Source: Salinarimonas sp052380005 (GTDB lineage: Bacteria; Pseudomonadota; Alphaproteobacteria; Rhizobiales; Beijerinckiaceae). Taken from it: a DNA stretch of 64,000 nt. Positions 1-9,577 of the stretch are shown here, piece by piece. A program made the translations under genes and the position numbers. Within the stretch, counting starts at the first letter, position 1; each line of letters starts with the position of its first letter. The DNA is taken from NCBI GenBank assembly GCA_052380005.1, contig JBQTCJ010000004.1. One strand, 5' to 3'. The notes beneath the pieces were generated by a model that worked only from the letters and a program-made list of their open reading frames with translations, had not been told where the DNA came from and did no database searches.

Positions 1-64
1 CGGACAGGCCCCGAAGGTCGGAGGCATCGCGGATCGTGTCGAGGAGGGGGGTGTCTGCGGGCAT
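1..64 (-). CDS. dxs: 1-deoxy-D-xylulose-5-phosphate synthase, N-terminal fragment
   Basis: Only the first 21 codons are in the window; the gene runs off the left edge. The N-terminus MPADTPLLDTIRDASDLRGL matches the usual DXS opening (TPLLD-x-I-R-x-x-x-DLR). DXS condenses pyruvate and glyceraldehyde 3-phosphate to DXP with thiamine diphosphate, the first step of the MEP isoprenoid pathway. It lies downstream of xseB on the same strand, as in many alphaproteobacteria, but no ispA lies between them. It would supply isoprenoid precursors for the crt genes at 15.8-18.4 kb. The call rests on a short stretch plus context. Confidence 0.75.
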   Translation of the reverse strand, partial: MPADTPLLDTIRDASDLRGLS

Positions 65-208
65 GGAACGCTCTGAACCTTTGTCGGGAAGAAACGCCGA
101 GGCGAGAGGCTGATATGGGTCGCGGGCGCGCTTCGGTCAAAACGCCCGCGCGGGTTCCTACGAGCCGGGCGCCGCGGCGGTTCCGCGCGGGACGCGAAAT
201 CCGGGCGA

Positions 209-463
209 TCAGGGCTCGACGTCGAGGGGCGCCGCGCCGCGCGCCGACCCGTCCGGGCCGAGGCTGATCTTCTCGATGCGCGCCTCGGCGCTCTTCAGCA
301 GCGCCTCGCAATGCGTCTTGAGCGCCTCGCCGCGTTCGTAGACACGGATCGACTCCTCGAGCGGCACGGAGCCCTGCTCGAGCTTGCGCACGATCTCCTC
401 GAGCTCCGCGAGCGCCGCTTCGAAGGGCATCTGCGCGATGTCGGTGGGGCTCTGCTCTGCCAT
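209..463 (-). CDS. xseB: Exodeoxyribonuclease VII small subunit
   Basis: 84 residues, a normal XseB length. The helical core (FEAALAELEEIVRKLEQGSV, then PLEESIRVYERGEAL) is the XseB signature around residues 14-60. XseB partners XseA in the cytoplasmic nuclease that degrades single-stranded DNA into acid-soluble oligonucleotides. The ATG at 461-463 is the only start that gives a family-length protein. dxs begins 144 bp downstream on the same strand, so co-transcription is likely. xseA is not in the window. Confidence 0.93.
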   Translation of the reverse strand: MAEQSPTDIAQMPFEAALAELEEIVRKLEQGSVPLEESIRVYERGEALKTHCEALLKSAEARIEKISLGPDGSARGAAPLDVEP

Positions 464-664
464 GAAGCTGCTCGGGTCCGTCCTGTCGTCTTCGCAGGCG
501 GAGGCATAGCCCGCGGACGCACGGGCTGGCAAGGTTTCGCGCGGCACCGCCGCCAGCGCATGGCGGCTGCGCGCGACATGCCGCCCGACGGTCTTCCCCG
601 AGTCGCACGTACGCCCTAGCCTTCGTCGAGGCGCGAGCGTGCGAAAACGAGGTGACGGGCGGGC

Positions 665-3040
665 ATGGACGAGAGCAATCCATACGGAACGGCGAAGTTC
701 GGCGTCGGACAGCCGGTGCCGCGCACCGAGGACCCCATGCTGCTTCGCGGCGAAGGGCGCTACACGGACGACGTGGCGCTGGAGGGCGCGCTCCACGCGG
801 TCGTCGTGCGCTCCAGCGTCGCCCACGGCGTGCTGCGCGGGATCGACGTCGCCGGCGCGCGCGAGGTCCCCGGCGTCGTCGGCGTCTATACGGCCGAGGA
901 TCTGGCCTGGACGGGCCCCCTCCCCGCGGGAATCGCCGCGACGCTGAAGAACGCCGACGGCTCGGCGATGGTCGTGCCCGCACGCCCCGCCTTCGCCACC
1001 GGCAAGGTGCGCTGCGTCGGCGACCCCATCGCCCTCGTCGTCGCCGAGACCGCCGCCGCCGCGCGCGACGGCTCGGAGGCGGTGATGCCCGACATCGAGG
1101 CGCTGCCCGCGGTCGCCGACCCGCGCGAGGCGCTCGCCGAGGGCGCGCCGACGATTTGGGACGAGGCGCCGGGCAACCGCGCCATCGACTGGGCCTTCGG
1201 CGACGCCGCCGCCTGCGAGGCCGCCTTCGCCCGCGCCGCGCACGTCACACGGCTTTCGGTCGCCTCCAACCGCGTCGTGCCGAGCCCGATCGAGCCGCGC
1301 GCGGCGATCGCCTCCTACGATCCCGCGGACGACCGCTTCACCCTTCGGCTCGGCAGCCAGGGCGTGTTCCCCATGCGCGGGCTGCTGGCCAAGGCCATGG
1401 GCGTCGCGCCCGAGCGCATCCGCGTGCTGACGGGCCAGGTCGGCGGCTCGTTCGGCATGAAGTCCGCCGTCTACCCGGAATACGTGGCGCTGCTCCACGC
1501 GGCGAAGGCGCTCGGGCGCCCCGTGCGCTGGGTCGACACCCGCTCGGAGAGCTTCCTCTCCGACCATCACGGCCGTGCGCTCGGGCTCGACGGGGCGCTG
1601 GCGCTGGATGCCGAGGGTCGCTTCCTCGCGCTGCGGATCGAGGGCGTCGCCGATCTCGGCGCCTGGCTCAACCCGGTCGCGCCGCTGTTCTCGACGATCA
1701 ACATCCCCAAGAACGCCGTCTCGGTCTACCGCACCCCCGTCGTCCACGCGCGAATCACCTGCGCCTACACCAACACGACGCCGGTCGGCCCCTACCGCGG
1801 CGCCGGGCGCCCGGACGGCAACTACCTGATGGAGCGCCTCGTCGACACCGCCGCCGCGGAGATGGGGATCGATCCGGTGGAGCTGCGCCGCAGGAACCAC
1901 GTCGTGCCGGACGCGCTCCCCTTCGAGACCGCCGCGGGGACGCGCTACGACAGCGGAGACTTTCCCGCCATCCTCGACGCGGCGCTCGCCGCCGCCGACG
2001 TAGTGGGCTTCCCCGCGCGCCGGGAGGAGAGCGCCGCGCGCGGGCTGCTGCGCGGGCTCGGAATCGGGCAATATTGCGAGGTCACCGCCGTCGTCAGCGC
2101 CGAGATGGGCGGCCTGCGCTTCGAGAAGGACGGCACGGTGACGCTGCTCACCGGCACGCTCGACTACGGCCAGGGCCACGCCACCGCCTTCGCCCAGGTG
2201 CTCTCGCAGCGCCTCGGCGTCCCCTTCGCGTCGATCCGGCTCGACCAGGGCGACAGCGACCGTCTCGTCGCCGGCGGCGGCACCGGCGGCTCGAAGTCGA
2301 TCATGGCCTCGGGCGCCGCCATCGTGGGTGCCGTCGCGCGCGTCGTCGAGGCCGGCCGTCCGCTCGCCGCGCACGCGCTCGAGGCCGGGACGGTCGACAT
2401 CGTCTTCGAGGACGGACGCTTCGCCATCGCCGGCACGGACCGGTCGATCGGCGTGCTGGAGCTCGCCGCGCGGCTGCGCGAGGAGGGCTTCCTCGCGACG
2501 CTGCCCGACGATGTGCCTCGTACCCTCGACGTCACGCACGTCCACGAGGCCTCGCCCTCGGCCTACCCCAACGGCTGCCACGTGGCCGAGGTCGAGATCG
2601 ACCCGGAGACGGGCGTCACACGCGTGATGCGCTACACGGCGGCGAACGACTTCGGCGTCGTGGTCAACCCGCTCCTCGTCGAGGGCCAGCTCCACGGCGG
2701 CGTGGTGCAGGGGATCGGGCAGGCGCTGATGGAGCGCGTCGTCTTCGACGCGGACGGGCAGCCGCTCGCGGGCTCCTTCATGGATTACGGCCTGCCGCGG
2801 GCGGACGACGCGCCGTTCCTCGCGGTGGAGAACCTCGAGTTTCCCGCAACGACGAACCCGCTCGGCGTCAAGGGCTGCGGCGAGGCCGGCTGCGCCGGGG
2901 CACTGCCGGCCGTCATGAACGCCGTCGTCGACGCGCTGCGCCCCCGTGGCGTGCGCCACATCGACATGCCGGCGGTGCCGCAGGCCGTCTGGCGCGCGCT
3001 GCGGTCCGCGGAGAGGGGCACGCCGGGCGGCGCCGCCTGA
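665..3040 (+). CDS. Xanthine dehydrogenase family protein, molybdopterin-binding (CoxL-like) large subunit
   Basis: 791 residues. The N-terminal a/b hammerhead domain (about 15-125) opens with GVGQPVPRTEDPMLLRGEGR, and the molybdopterin domain follows. Visible cofactor-binding motifs are QVGGSFGMK and PYRGAGRPDG, and the catalytic glutamate sits in the C-terminal GCGEAGCAGALPAVMNAV. The family hydroxylates aldehydes, purines, CO or aromatic heterocycles using Mo-cytosine-dinucleotide, passing electrons to a 2Fe-2S subunit and an FAD subunit. Neither partner gene is adjacent: xseB lies divergently upstream and an AsmA-like gene lies downstream. It lacks the AYxCSFR-type loop of true form-I CO dehydrogenase, so the substrate is unknown. 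Confidence 0.88.
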   Translation: MDESNPYGTAKFGVGQPVPRTEDPMLLRGEGRYTDDVALEGALHAVVVRSSVAHGVLRGIDVAGAREVPGVVGVYTAEDLAWTGPLPAGIAATLKNADGSAMVVPARPAFATGKVRCVGDPIALVVAETAAAARDGSEAVMPDIEALPAVADPREALAEGAPTIWDEAPGNRAIDWAFGDAAACEAAFARAAHVTRLSVASNRVVPSPIEPRAAIASYDPADDRFTLRLGSQGVFPMRGLLAKAMGVAPERIRVLTGQVGGSFGMKSAVYPEYVALLHAAKALGRPVRWVDTRSESFLSDHHGRALGLDGALALDAEGRFLALRIEGVADLGAWLNPVAPLFSTINIPKNAVSVYRTPVVHARITCAYTNTTPVGPYRGAGRPDGNYLMERLVDTAAAEMGIDPVELRRRNHVVPDALPFETAAGTRYDSGDFPAILDAALAAADVVGFPARREESAARGLLRGLGIGQYCEVTAVVSAEMGGLRFEKDGTVTLLTGTLDYGQGHATAFAQVLSQRLGVPFASIRLDQGDSDRLVAGGGTGGSKSIMASGAAIVGAVARVVEAGRPLAAHALEAGTVDIVFEDGRFAIAGTDRSIGVLELAARLREEGFLATLPDDVPRTLDVTHVHEASPSAYPNGCHVAEVEIDPETGVTRVMRYTAANDFGVVVNPLLVEGQLHGGVVQGIGQALMERVVFDADGQPLAGSFMDYGLPRADDAPFLAVENLEFPATTNPLGVKGCGEAGCAGALPAVMNAVVDALRPRGVRHIDMPAVPQAVWRALRSAERGTPGGAA

Positions 3041-3109
3041 CGCGCCACCCGCCCGCGAATCGGCTACAGTCGCGCACGAAGCGGGAACGGTCGGCGGGTG
3101 AGGGGCGCG

Positions 3110-6043
3110 ATGCTGCGGCGGTTGGTGATCGGTGCGGCGGTGCTGCTGGCGCTCTTCGTGGGCGCTCTGGCGCTCGTGCCGCTCCTCGTGCCGGCGGAGA
3201 CGGTGCGCGCGCGCATCGCCGCCGAGATCGAGGCGCGCACCGGCTGGCGCGTCGCCTTCGACGGGCCGGTCTCGCTCGGCGTCTTCCCGGAGATCGCGCT
3301 CACCGCCGAGCGCCTGCGCATCGAGAGCGCGGCGAACGCCCACGACGCGCTCGCCGCGGACGTCGAGCGCGCCGCCTTCGGGCTCTCGCTCGCGCCGCTG
3401 CTCTCGGGCTCGGTGCGGCTGACAGAGATCGCGCTCGAGCGCCCGGTCGTGCGGATCGTGCGCGGGGTCGGGGCGGCGCCGGAACGCGACGAGACGCCCG
3501 CCGGGGACGTGAGCGGGCTCGCCGCGATCGCGATCGACCGGCTGAGCGTGACCGACGGGCTGCTCGTCCTGCGCGGGGCCGCCGGCGAGAGCCGCCTCGA
3601 CGACCTCTCCCTCGTCCTCGCCATGCCCGACCCCGCCCGCGAGTCGACGCTCGAGGCGACCGGTCGCCTCGACGGGCGCGCCTTCGCGCTCGACGCGCGC
3701 GTCGATTCGCCCGCAGCGCTGCTGGCGGGCGCGGACGCGGCGATCGCGCTCGGGATCGAGGCGCCGGGCCTGCTGCCGGCGCGGCTCGCGGGAGAGGCGC
3801 GTGCGGCCTTCGCCAGCCCCCGCCTCGTACTGCGCGACCTCTCCCTCGAGAGCGGCGAGAGCCGGCTCGCGGGCGCGGCGGACGTCGTTCTCGGCGGTAC
3901 GACGCCGGCGATCGACCTGCGCCTCGCGGGCGCCCTCCTGGATCTCGACGCGCTCCTCCCGGCCGGGGACGGCGGCGCGGGGCCGCAGACGATCGACCTT
4001 TCCGCGCTCGGCGTCGTCGTAGGGGACGTCGAGCTCGCGCTCGAGCGCCTGCGGGTCGCGGGGCACGAGATCGCGCCGGCGCGCCTGCAGGTCCAGCTCG
4101 AGGACGACGCCGCGAGCCTCGTGGTCGACGAGGCCGGCTTCGCCGCCGGCATCCTGTCCGGCGAGGCGCGAATCGGCCGCGACGGCGCGCAGGCGCGGAT
4201 CTCCGGCAGCCTCGCCGCGCGCGACCTGGACGCCTCCGTCCTCGCGGCGACGCTCGCCGCCCCCCCGGCATCGGCGGACGCGCCCGCGCTCTCCGGCGTC
4301 GTCGCGGCCGACCTGCGCTTCGCGCTCGCCGGAGAGACGCCGCAGGCGCTGCGCGCGAGCCTCAACGCCGCCGGGCGCCTCGCCCTCGCGCAGGGCGAGG
4401 CACGCGTGCCCGCCCTCGCCACCGTGGCGCCTGGGGGAGACGCGACCCGGCTGTCGCAGATGACGCTCGCCGTCGATCTCGTCGACCTGACGCGGCCGGT
4501 CGGACTCTCGGGAGACGCCGTCTGGCGCGGCGAGCGGATCGGGCTCGACGGCTCCCTAGACCTGCGCGCCCTCGTCGAGGGCCGCGCGGCGCCCCTCGAT
4601 CTCGCCCTCTCCTCGCCCCGGTTCGAGGCCGGCTATCGCGGCACGCTGGAGCCGCGAGGCGCGACCGCCGGCGAGGCGTCGCTGCGCACGGGCTCCCTGC
4701 GCGATCTCCTCGCCTGGCTCGGCCGCCCGCCGGCCACGCCGGGCGGGCTCGGGGCCTTCGCCATCGCGGGCCGGGTCGACGTCGCGCCGGGCGCGGTTTC
4801 CGTGAGCGACGCGCGCCTGTCGCTCGACGGCGCGAGCGGCACGGGCACGGCCAGGATCGCCGTCGGCGGGGCGCGGCCACGCCTCGAGGCGCGGCTCGCC
4901 CTCGACCGGCTCGACCTCAACCCCTATTTCGGCCTCACCGCGAGCCCGGGAGGCGCCGGCGACGGCGGCGGCTGGAGCGAGGCTCCGGTCGACCTCTCGG
5001 CCCTGCGCGCGCTCGACGCCACGCTCGACCTCTCGCTCGGCGCCCTCGTCTTCCGCGGCATCGAGACCGGCCGCGTCTCCCTCGCCGCCCGGCTGGAGAA
5101 CGGCGCGCTCGCCGCCGACCTCCAGGAGATCGCGCTCTACGGCGGAGGCGGCAACGGCCGCGTCGAGGTGGACGCGAACCCGGCCGCGCCGCGGCTCACC
5201 GCCCGCTTCGGCTTCGCCGACCTCGACGCGCGCCCGTTCCTCACGGACGCCGCAGGCTTCGAGCGGCTGGAAGGGCGCGGCAGCGTCCGGCTCGACGTCT
5301 CGGGCCGACTGGTCACGCAGCGCACGCTGATGGAGAGCCTCTCCGGCAGCGCCGGCTTCGCGTTCCGTGACGGGGCGATCCGCGGCGTGGACGTCACCGC
5401 GCTCGCGCGGCTTCTCGCGACGGGCATCGTCGACGGCTGGCGCCTCTCGGAGGGCGCGCGCACGGAGCTGTTCGCCTTCGAGGCGGGCTTCGCCGTGGCG
5501 GAGGGTGCCGCGCGCACCGACGACCTGCGGCTCGTCGGCCCGCTCGTCGACACGAGCGGCACGGGCACGATCGACCTGCCCGCGCAGCGCCTCGCCTTCA
5601 CGGTGGAGCCGCGTGTCGCATTCGAGCAGCGCCGGGGCGAGGGCGTGCGGCTCGTGGGCTTCGGCGCGCCGGTGCGGATCGAGGGGCCGTGGGCGCGGCC
5701 GCGAATCTACCCCGACATCACCGGCGTGCTGCAGGACCCGGCCGGGGCCTACGAGCGACTGCGCCAGCTCGGCACCGGCGTGTTCGGGCTCGATCTTCCG
5801 GGCGTCGCTCTTCCCGGCGTCGACGCGCCCTCCGCCGGAGAGGCGCTGGAGCGCGCCGTCGGCGCCGAGGCCGCGCGCGGGCTCGAGCGGCTCCTCGGCG
5901 TGCCGCAGGCCCCGGCGCAGCCACCGCCTCCGCCCGTTCCCGACATCGGGACCTCCCCCCCGCCCGAGCCGGCCCCCTTCCCCCGCGATCCGGCCGCCGA
6001 GGCGGCACGGGGCCTCATGGATCTCCTTTTGAACAACCGCTGA
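3110..6043 (+). CDS. AsmA family protein
   Basis: About 977 residues with an N-terminal signal-anchor (MLRRLVIGAAVLLALFVGAL). The AsmA opening follows, with a TGWRVAFDGPVSLGVFPEIAL segment, and a long beta-rich periplasmic region. The AsmA C-terminal domain (SGSAGFAFRDGAIRGVDVT and later RIEGPWARPRIYPD) is clear. A proline-rich tail near 930-960 precedes the end. AsmA-like proteins are bridge-like inner-membrane proteins implicated in outer-membrane lipid transport. The ATG at 3110 follows AGGGG by four bases; an in-frame GTG at 3098 is an alternative. It starts 69 bp after the molybdopterin subunit gene, so they may share a transcript without a functional link. Confidence 0.88.
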   Translation: MLRRLVIGAAVLLALFVGALALVPLLVPAETVRARIAAEIEARTGWRVAFDGPVSLGVFPEIALTAERLRIESAANAHDALAADVERAAFGLSLAPLLSGSVRLTEIALERPVVRIVRGVGAAPERDETPAGDVSGLAAIAIDRLSVTDGLLVLRGAAGESRLDDLSLVLAMPDPARESTLEATGRLDGRAFALDARVDSPAALLAGADAAIALGIEAPGLLPARLAGEARAAFASPRLVLRDLSLESGESRLAGAADVVLGGTTPAIDLRLAGALLDLDALLPAGDGGAGPQTIDLSALGVVVGDVELALERLRVAGHEIAPARLQVQLEDDAASLVVDEAGFAAGILSGEARIGRDGAQARISGSLAARDLDASVLAATLAAPPASADAPALSGVVAADLRFALAGETPQALRASLNAAGRLALAQGEARVPALATVAPGGDATRLSQMTLAVDLVDLTRPVGLSGDAVWRGERIGLDGSLDLRALVEGRAAPLDLALSSPRFEAGYRGTLEPRGATAGEASLRTGSLRDLLAWLGRPPATPGGLGAFAIAGRVDVAPGAVSVSDARLSLDGASGTGTARIAVGGARPRLEARLALDRLDLNPYFGLTASPGGAGDGGGWSEAPVDLSALRALDATLDLSLGALVFRGIETGRVSLAARLENGALAADLQEIALYGGGGNGRVEVDANPAAPRLTARFGFADLDARPFLTDAAGFERLEGRGSVRLDVSGRLVTQRTLMESLSGSAGFAFRDGAIRGVDVTALARLLATGIVDGWRLSEGARTELFAFEAGFAVAEGAARTDDLRLVGPLVDTSGTGTIDLPAQRLAFTVEPRVAFEQRRGEGVRLVGFGAPVRIEGPWARPRIYPDITGVLQDPAGAYERLRQLGTGVFGLDLPGVALPGVDAPSAGEALERAVGAEAARGLERLLGVPQAPAQPPPPPVPDIGTSPPPEPAPFPRDPAAEAARGLMDLLLNNR

Positions 6044-6119
6044 ACCCAGCCTGGAGGAAGCGGCAACCACGATTGCCGGAGAAACGGCCGAGATCCGTCC
6101 CGTCCCGTAGGCGTCACGG

Positions 6120-6148
6120 TTGACCCGGGGGCGCCGGACCATTCTAAA
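6120..6148 (+). promoter_or_regulatory. Candidate sigma-70 promoter for the TAXI-TRAP operon
   Basis: TTGACC at 6120-6125, 17 bp spacer, TCTAAA at 6143-6148. It ends 41 bp before the ATG of the binding-protein gene and sits in the only AT-enriched patch of this intergenic region. A good SD (GGAGG about 6 nt before the ATG) follows. It is a pattern match only. Confidence 0.45.
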
Positions 6149-6189
6149 TAAGGCGAAACGCGGCACCGCCGCGCACGAGGGAGGATCTC

Positions 6190-7212
6190 ATGGCCGACAC
6201 GACCAAGCGTTCGCTCATCGCCGCCGCCATGGCCGGCACCATGCTCGCAATGACGCCCATCGCGGCGTCCGCGCAGGATAGCCAGGACTACCTGCTCGCC
6301 ACCGCCTCGACGGGCGGCACGTACTACCCCGTCGGCGTCGCCATCGCGACCCTGGTCAAGGTGCGCCTGCAGAACGCCGAAGGCATCAACATGTCGGCGA
6401 TCAGCTCGGCCGGCTCGGGTGAGAACATCCGCCTGATGCGCGACAACGAGGTCCAGTTCTCGATTCTCCAGGGCCTGTTCGGCGCCTACGCCGCCCAAGG
6501 CACCGGCCCCGTCGAGGCCGACGGCCCGCAGGAGAACCTCCGCTCGATCGCGCAGCTCTGGCCCAACGTCGAGCACTTCGTCCTGCGCTCGGACCTCGCC
6601 GAGACGGGCATGATCGGCGACATGGAGAGCGCAAAGGGACAGGCGGTTTCCATGGGGTTGCAGAACTCCGGCACGATCGGCTCGAACGAGGTGATCATGG
6701 CGAACCTCGGCATGCCGCTCGAGGAGTACGAGCTGGCGTACATGGGATACAACCCCTCCGCGGACGCGCTGCAGAACAACCAGATCGTCGCGATGTCGAC
6801 GCCGGGCGGCGTGCCGGTGGCGGGCGTCACCCGCGCCTTCGCCGCGATGGGCGACGGCGTGACCCTGCTCGGCTTCAGCGACGAGCAGATCGCCGAGGCG
6901 AACGGCTCCTTCGAGGACCTCTGGGTCGCCTATCCGATCCCGGCGGGCACCTATCCCTCGCAGGACACCGACGTCACCACGATCGCGCAGCCGAACTTCC
7001 TCGCCGTCAACGCCGACGTTCCGGAGGAGACCGTCTACCTCATCACCAAGGCGATCTTCGAGAACCTGCCGTTCCTGCAGGCGATCCATCCCGCCACCAA
7101 CGAGATGAGCCTCGACGTCGCGCTCGCCGGCCTGCCGCTGCCGCTGCACCCCGGCGCGCTGCGCTACTTCGAGGAAGCCGGCCTGACCGTTCCGGATCGT
7201 CTGCGTCCCTGA
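6190..7212 (+). CDS. TAXI family TRAP transporter solute-binding protein
   Basis: 340 residues with a Sec signal peptide (MADTTKRSLIAAAMAGTMLAMTPIAASAQ, cleavage near 29). The mature part begins with the TAXI-family hallmark LLATASTGGTYYPVGVAIA. TAXI proteins capture small organic acids or amino acids in the periplasm and deliver them to a Na+-driven TRAP permease. The fused permease gene follows 144 bp downstream after a 15-bp hairpin. Strong SD (GAGGGAGGATCTC before ATG). The substrate is not predictable. Confidence 0.93.
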   Translation: MADTTKRSLIAAAMAGTMLAMTPIAASAQDSQDYLLATASTGGTYYPVGVAIATLVKVRLQNAEGINMSAISSAGSGENIRLMRDNEVQFSILQGLFGAYAAQGTGPVEADGPQENLRSIAQLWPNVEHFVLRSDLAETGMIGDMESAKGQAVSMGLQNSGTIGSNEVIMANLGMPLEEYELAYMGYNPSADALQNNQIVAMSTPGGVPVAGVTRAFAAMGDGVTLLGFSDEQIAEANGSFEDLWVAYPIPAGTYPSQDTDVTTIAQPNFLAVNADVPEETVYLITKAIFENLPFLQAIHPATNEMSLDVALAGLPLPLHPGALRYFEEAGLTVPDRLRP

Positions 7213-7223
7213 TCCCCGCGCGA

Positions 7224-7259
7224 GAGGCTGGGCGGCGCCGTGGTGCGCCGCCCAGCCTC
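7224..7259 (+). promoter_or_regulatory. 15-bp perfect intercistronic hairpin between TRAP binding protein and permease
   Basis: GAGGCTGGGCGGCGC (7224-7238) pairs perfectly with 7245-7259 around the loop CGTGGT. It begins 12 bp after the binding-protein stop and has no following T-run. Such hairpins commonly protect the 3' end of a highly expressed binding-protein message or partly terminate transcription, lowering permease expression. The structure is seen; the role is inferred. Confidence 0.7.
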
Positions 7260-7356
7260 GACCCGAACAGTCCGTCCGGCGGCAGACAATCCGTTACGTC
7301 GGCGCAGCCGACGCGGGATCTCGCGGGCCCTGATCCGTGATACGAAAGACGTCACC

Positions 7357-9570
7357 ATGACCGACGCGCCCCGGTTGGATCCCGCCGGTGACGAGAAGCC
7401 CGTCATCGACAAGGACGTCAGAGCGGACGACGTTCAGAAGGACGGCGTTGAGAAGGACGTCGAGGGCGAGTTCGAGGCCCATGTCCGAAGCTTCGAGGGC
7501 ACCCTCGTCGGGCGCGCCGCCTGGGTGGTGGGCATCGCGCTCGCGCTCTACCACATCTGGGTCAACACGCTCGGCACGTTCGATCAGCTCTGGCTGACCG
7601 CGTTCCACTTCGCCGGCTTCGCCTTCCTCTGCGCCTTGCGGTATCCGCTGGTGCGCACCCGCTCGCCCCGCGCGACCCGCGCCGTCCTCGTCTTCGACGT
7701 CGCCTTCGGTCTCGTCGTGGCGATCGCGACGCTCTGGCTGATCTCGAACCAGAACGCGATCTACGACCGCGGCGTGAAGCTCTCGCAGCTCGACTACGCG
7801 CTCTCGTTCATCGTGATCGGCGGCGCCATCGAGCTCACCCGCCGCGCGACGGGGCTGATCATCCCGATCCTCATCGTGATCGCCCTGACCTACGTGGTCT
7901 GGTGGGGGCCCGAGGCCCCCGGCGTCTTCCGCTTCGCCGGCCTGTCGCTCGAGACTCTGCTGTTCCGCTCGATCTTCTCCGACGAGGGCATGTTCGGCTC
8001 GATCGCGCTGATCTCGGCGACCTTCGTCTTCCTGTTCATCCTGTTCGGCGCCTTCCTCGTGCGCTCGGGCGCGGGAGAGTTCATCATCGACCTCGCCCGC
8101 GCGGTCGCCGGGCGCTTCGTCGGCGGCCCGGGCTTCGTGGCCGTGATGGCGTCGGGCCTGACCGGGACGATCTCGGGCTCCGCGGTGGCGAACACCGTGT
8201 CCACCGGCGTCATCACCATCCCCTTGATGAAGCGCGCGGGATTCCCGCCCAAGTTCGCGGCCGGCGTCGAGGCCTCGGCCTCGACGGGCGGCGGCCTGAT
8301 GCCGCCGATCATGGGCGCGGGCGCCTTCGTGATGGCGACCTACACGCAGATCTCATACCTGGAGATCGCCGCCGTCAGCCTCGCTCCCGCGGTCGTGTAC
8401 TTCCTGGCGGTGGCGTTCTTCGTGCGCATCGAGGCCAAGAAGCTCAACCTCGTCGCCAACGATCCGGATGCTCCGAGCGCCTGGTCGGTGCTGAAGCGGG
8501 GCGGCCCGAGCTTCCTCATCCCGGTCGCGGTGCTGATCGGGCTCCTCGTCGCCGGATACACGCCCGTCTATGCCGCCGGCTTCGCCATCGCCGCCTGCAT
8601 CGTCGCGTCCTGGATCACGCCCAACCGCATGGGCCCGCGGGCGATCCTCGACGCGCTCGCGCTCGGCTCGCAGAACATGATCATGACGGCCGTCCTGCTC
8701 GTCGCGGTCGGGCTCCTGATCAACGTCATCGCCATGACGGGCATCGGCAACACATTCTCGCTCATGATCAGCGAGTGGGCCGGAAACAGCCTCCTCATCG
8801 CGCTCGTGCTGATCGCGCTCGCCTCGCTGGTGCTCGGCATGGGGCTGCCGGTGACGGCGTCCTACATCGTGCTCGCGACCCTCTCCGCACCTGCGCTGCA
8901 CGCGCTGATCCAGAACAACGCGCTCATCGACGTGCTCGTCGCCGGCGGCGTGCCCGAGGCCGCGCGCATGACGATGATGCTCGCGGACCCCAACGCGATG
9001 ACCGCGCTCGCCGCGCCGATGTCACGCGACGCAGCGTCGGCCTTCATCGCGGCGATGCCGCCCGAGGTGCTCACCCTCGTCTACCCGATGGTGCTCGACC
9101 CGGTGACGGTGAAGCTCGCGCTGCTCTCGGCGCACATGATCATCTTCTGGCTCAGCCAGGATTCGAACGTGACGCCGCCGGTCTGCCTCACCGCCTTCGC
9201 GGCTGCGGCGATCGCCAAGACGCCGCCGATGGCGACGGGCCTGGTCTCGTGGAAGATCGCCAAGGGCCTCTACCTGATGCCCATCCTGTTCGCCTACACG
9301 CAGTTCCTCGGCGGACCGCCGCTCGAGGTCTTGCACATCTTCGTCATCGCGACGGTGGGCGTCTACGCGCTGGGCGCAGCGATCGAGGGACACATGGAGG
9401 CGCCGCTGAACTGGCCCGTGCGCATCCTCCTCTTCGCCGCCGGCGTGGCGCTGATCTGGCCGAACAACACGATCGTCGAGACGCTCGGCGCCGTCGGCGT
9501 GATCGCGATCTTCGTCTGGAACGTGCGGGAGGACCGCAGGCGGCGCCGGCCCGTGCCGGCCGGCGCCTGA
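7357..9570 (+). CDS. TRAP transporter fused permease (DctQM-type)
   Basis: About 737 residues. An acidic/basic N-terminal tail (about 60 residues) is followed by about four membrane helices (small-subunit-like DctQ part, about 55-190). The long DctM part then has the family motifs GTISGSAVANTVSTGVITIP and EASASTGGGLMPPIMGAGAF, with the end of the protein near EDRRRRRPVPAGA. This is the TRAP permease usually paired with TAXI binding proteins, carrying out Na+-dependent uptake across the inner membrane. ATG 7357 is chosen because the polar tail precedes the first helix and upstream codons look non-coding. It converges on the minus-strand gene that ends 7 bp downstream. Confidence 0.92.
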   Translation: MTDAPRLDPAGDEKPVIDKDVRADDVQKDGVEKDVEGEFEAHVRSFEGTLVGRAAWVVGIALALYHIWVNTLGTFDQLWLTAFHFAGFAFLCALRYPLVRTRSPRATRAVLVFDVAFGLVVAIATLWLISNQNAIYDRGVKLSQLDYALSFIVIGGAIELTRRATGLIIPILIVIALTYVVWWGPEAPGVFRFAGLSLETLLFRSIFSDEGMFGSIALISATFVFLFILFGAFLVRSGAGEFIIDLARAVAGRFVGGPGFVAVMASGLTGTISGSAVANTVSTGVITIPLMKRAGFPPKFAAGVEASASTGGGLMPPIMGAGAFVMATYTQISYLEIAAVSLAPAVVYFLAVAFFVRIEAKKLNLVANDPDAPSAWSVLKRGGPSFLIPVAVLIGLLVAGYTPVYAAGFAIAACIVASWITPNRMGPRAILDALALGSQNMIMTAVLLVAVGLLINVIAMTGIGNTFSLMISEWAGNSLLIALVLIALASLVLGMGLPVTASYIVLATLSAPALHALIQNNALIDVLVAGGVPEAARMTMMLADPNAMTALAAPMSRDAASAFIAAMPPEVLTLVYPMVLDPVTVKLALLSAHMIIFWLSQDSNVTPPVCLTAFAAAAIAKTPPMATGLVSWKIAKGLYLMPILFAYTQFLGGPPLEVLHIFVIATVGVYALGAAIEGHMEAPLNWPVRILLFAAGVALIWPNNTIVETLGAVGVIAIFVWNVREDRRRRRPVPAGA

Positions 9571-9577
9571 CGTCGGC

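Noticed and set aside
652..5370. A 1572-codon open frame on the plus strand and a 1285-codon one on the minus strand (209-4066).
   Set aside because: Arg/Pro/Gly-rich alternative frames of the molybdopterin and AsmA genes and neighbours; long shadow frames are expected at this GC content.
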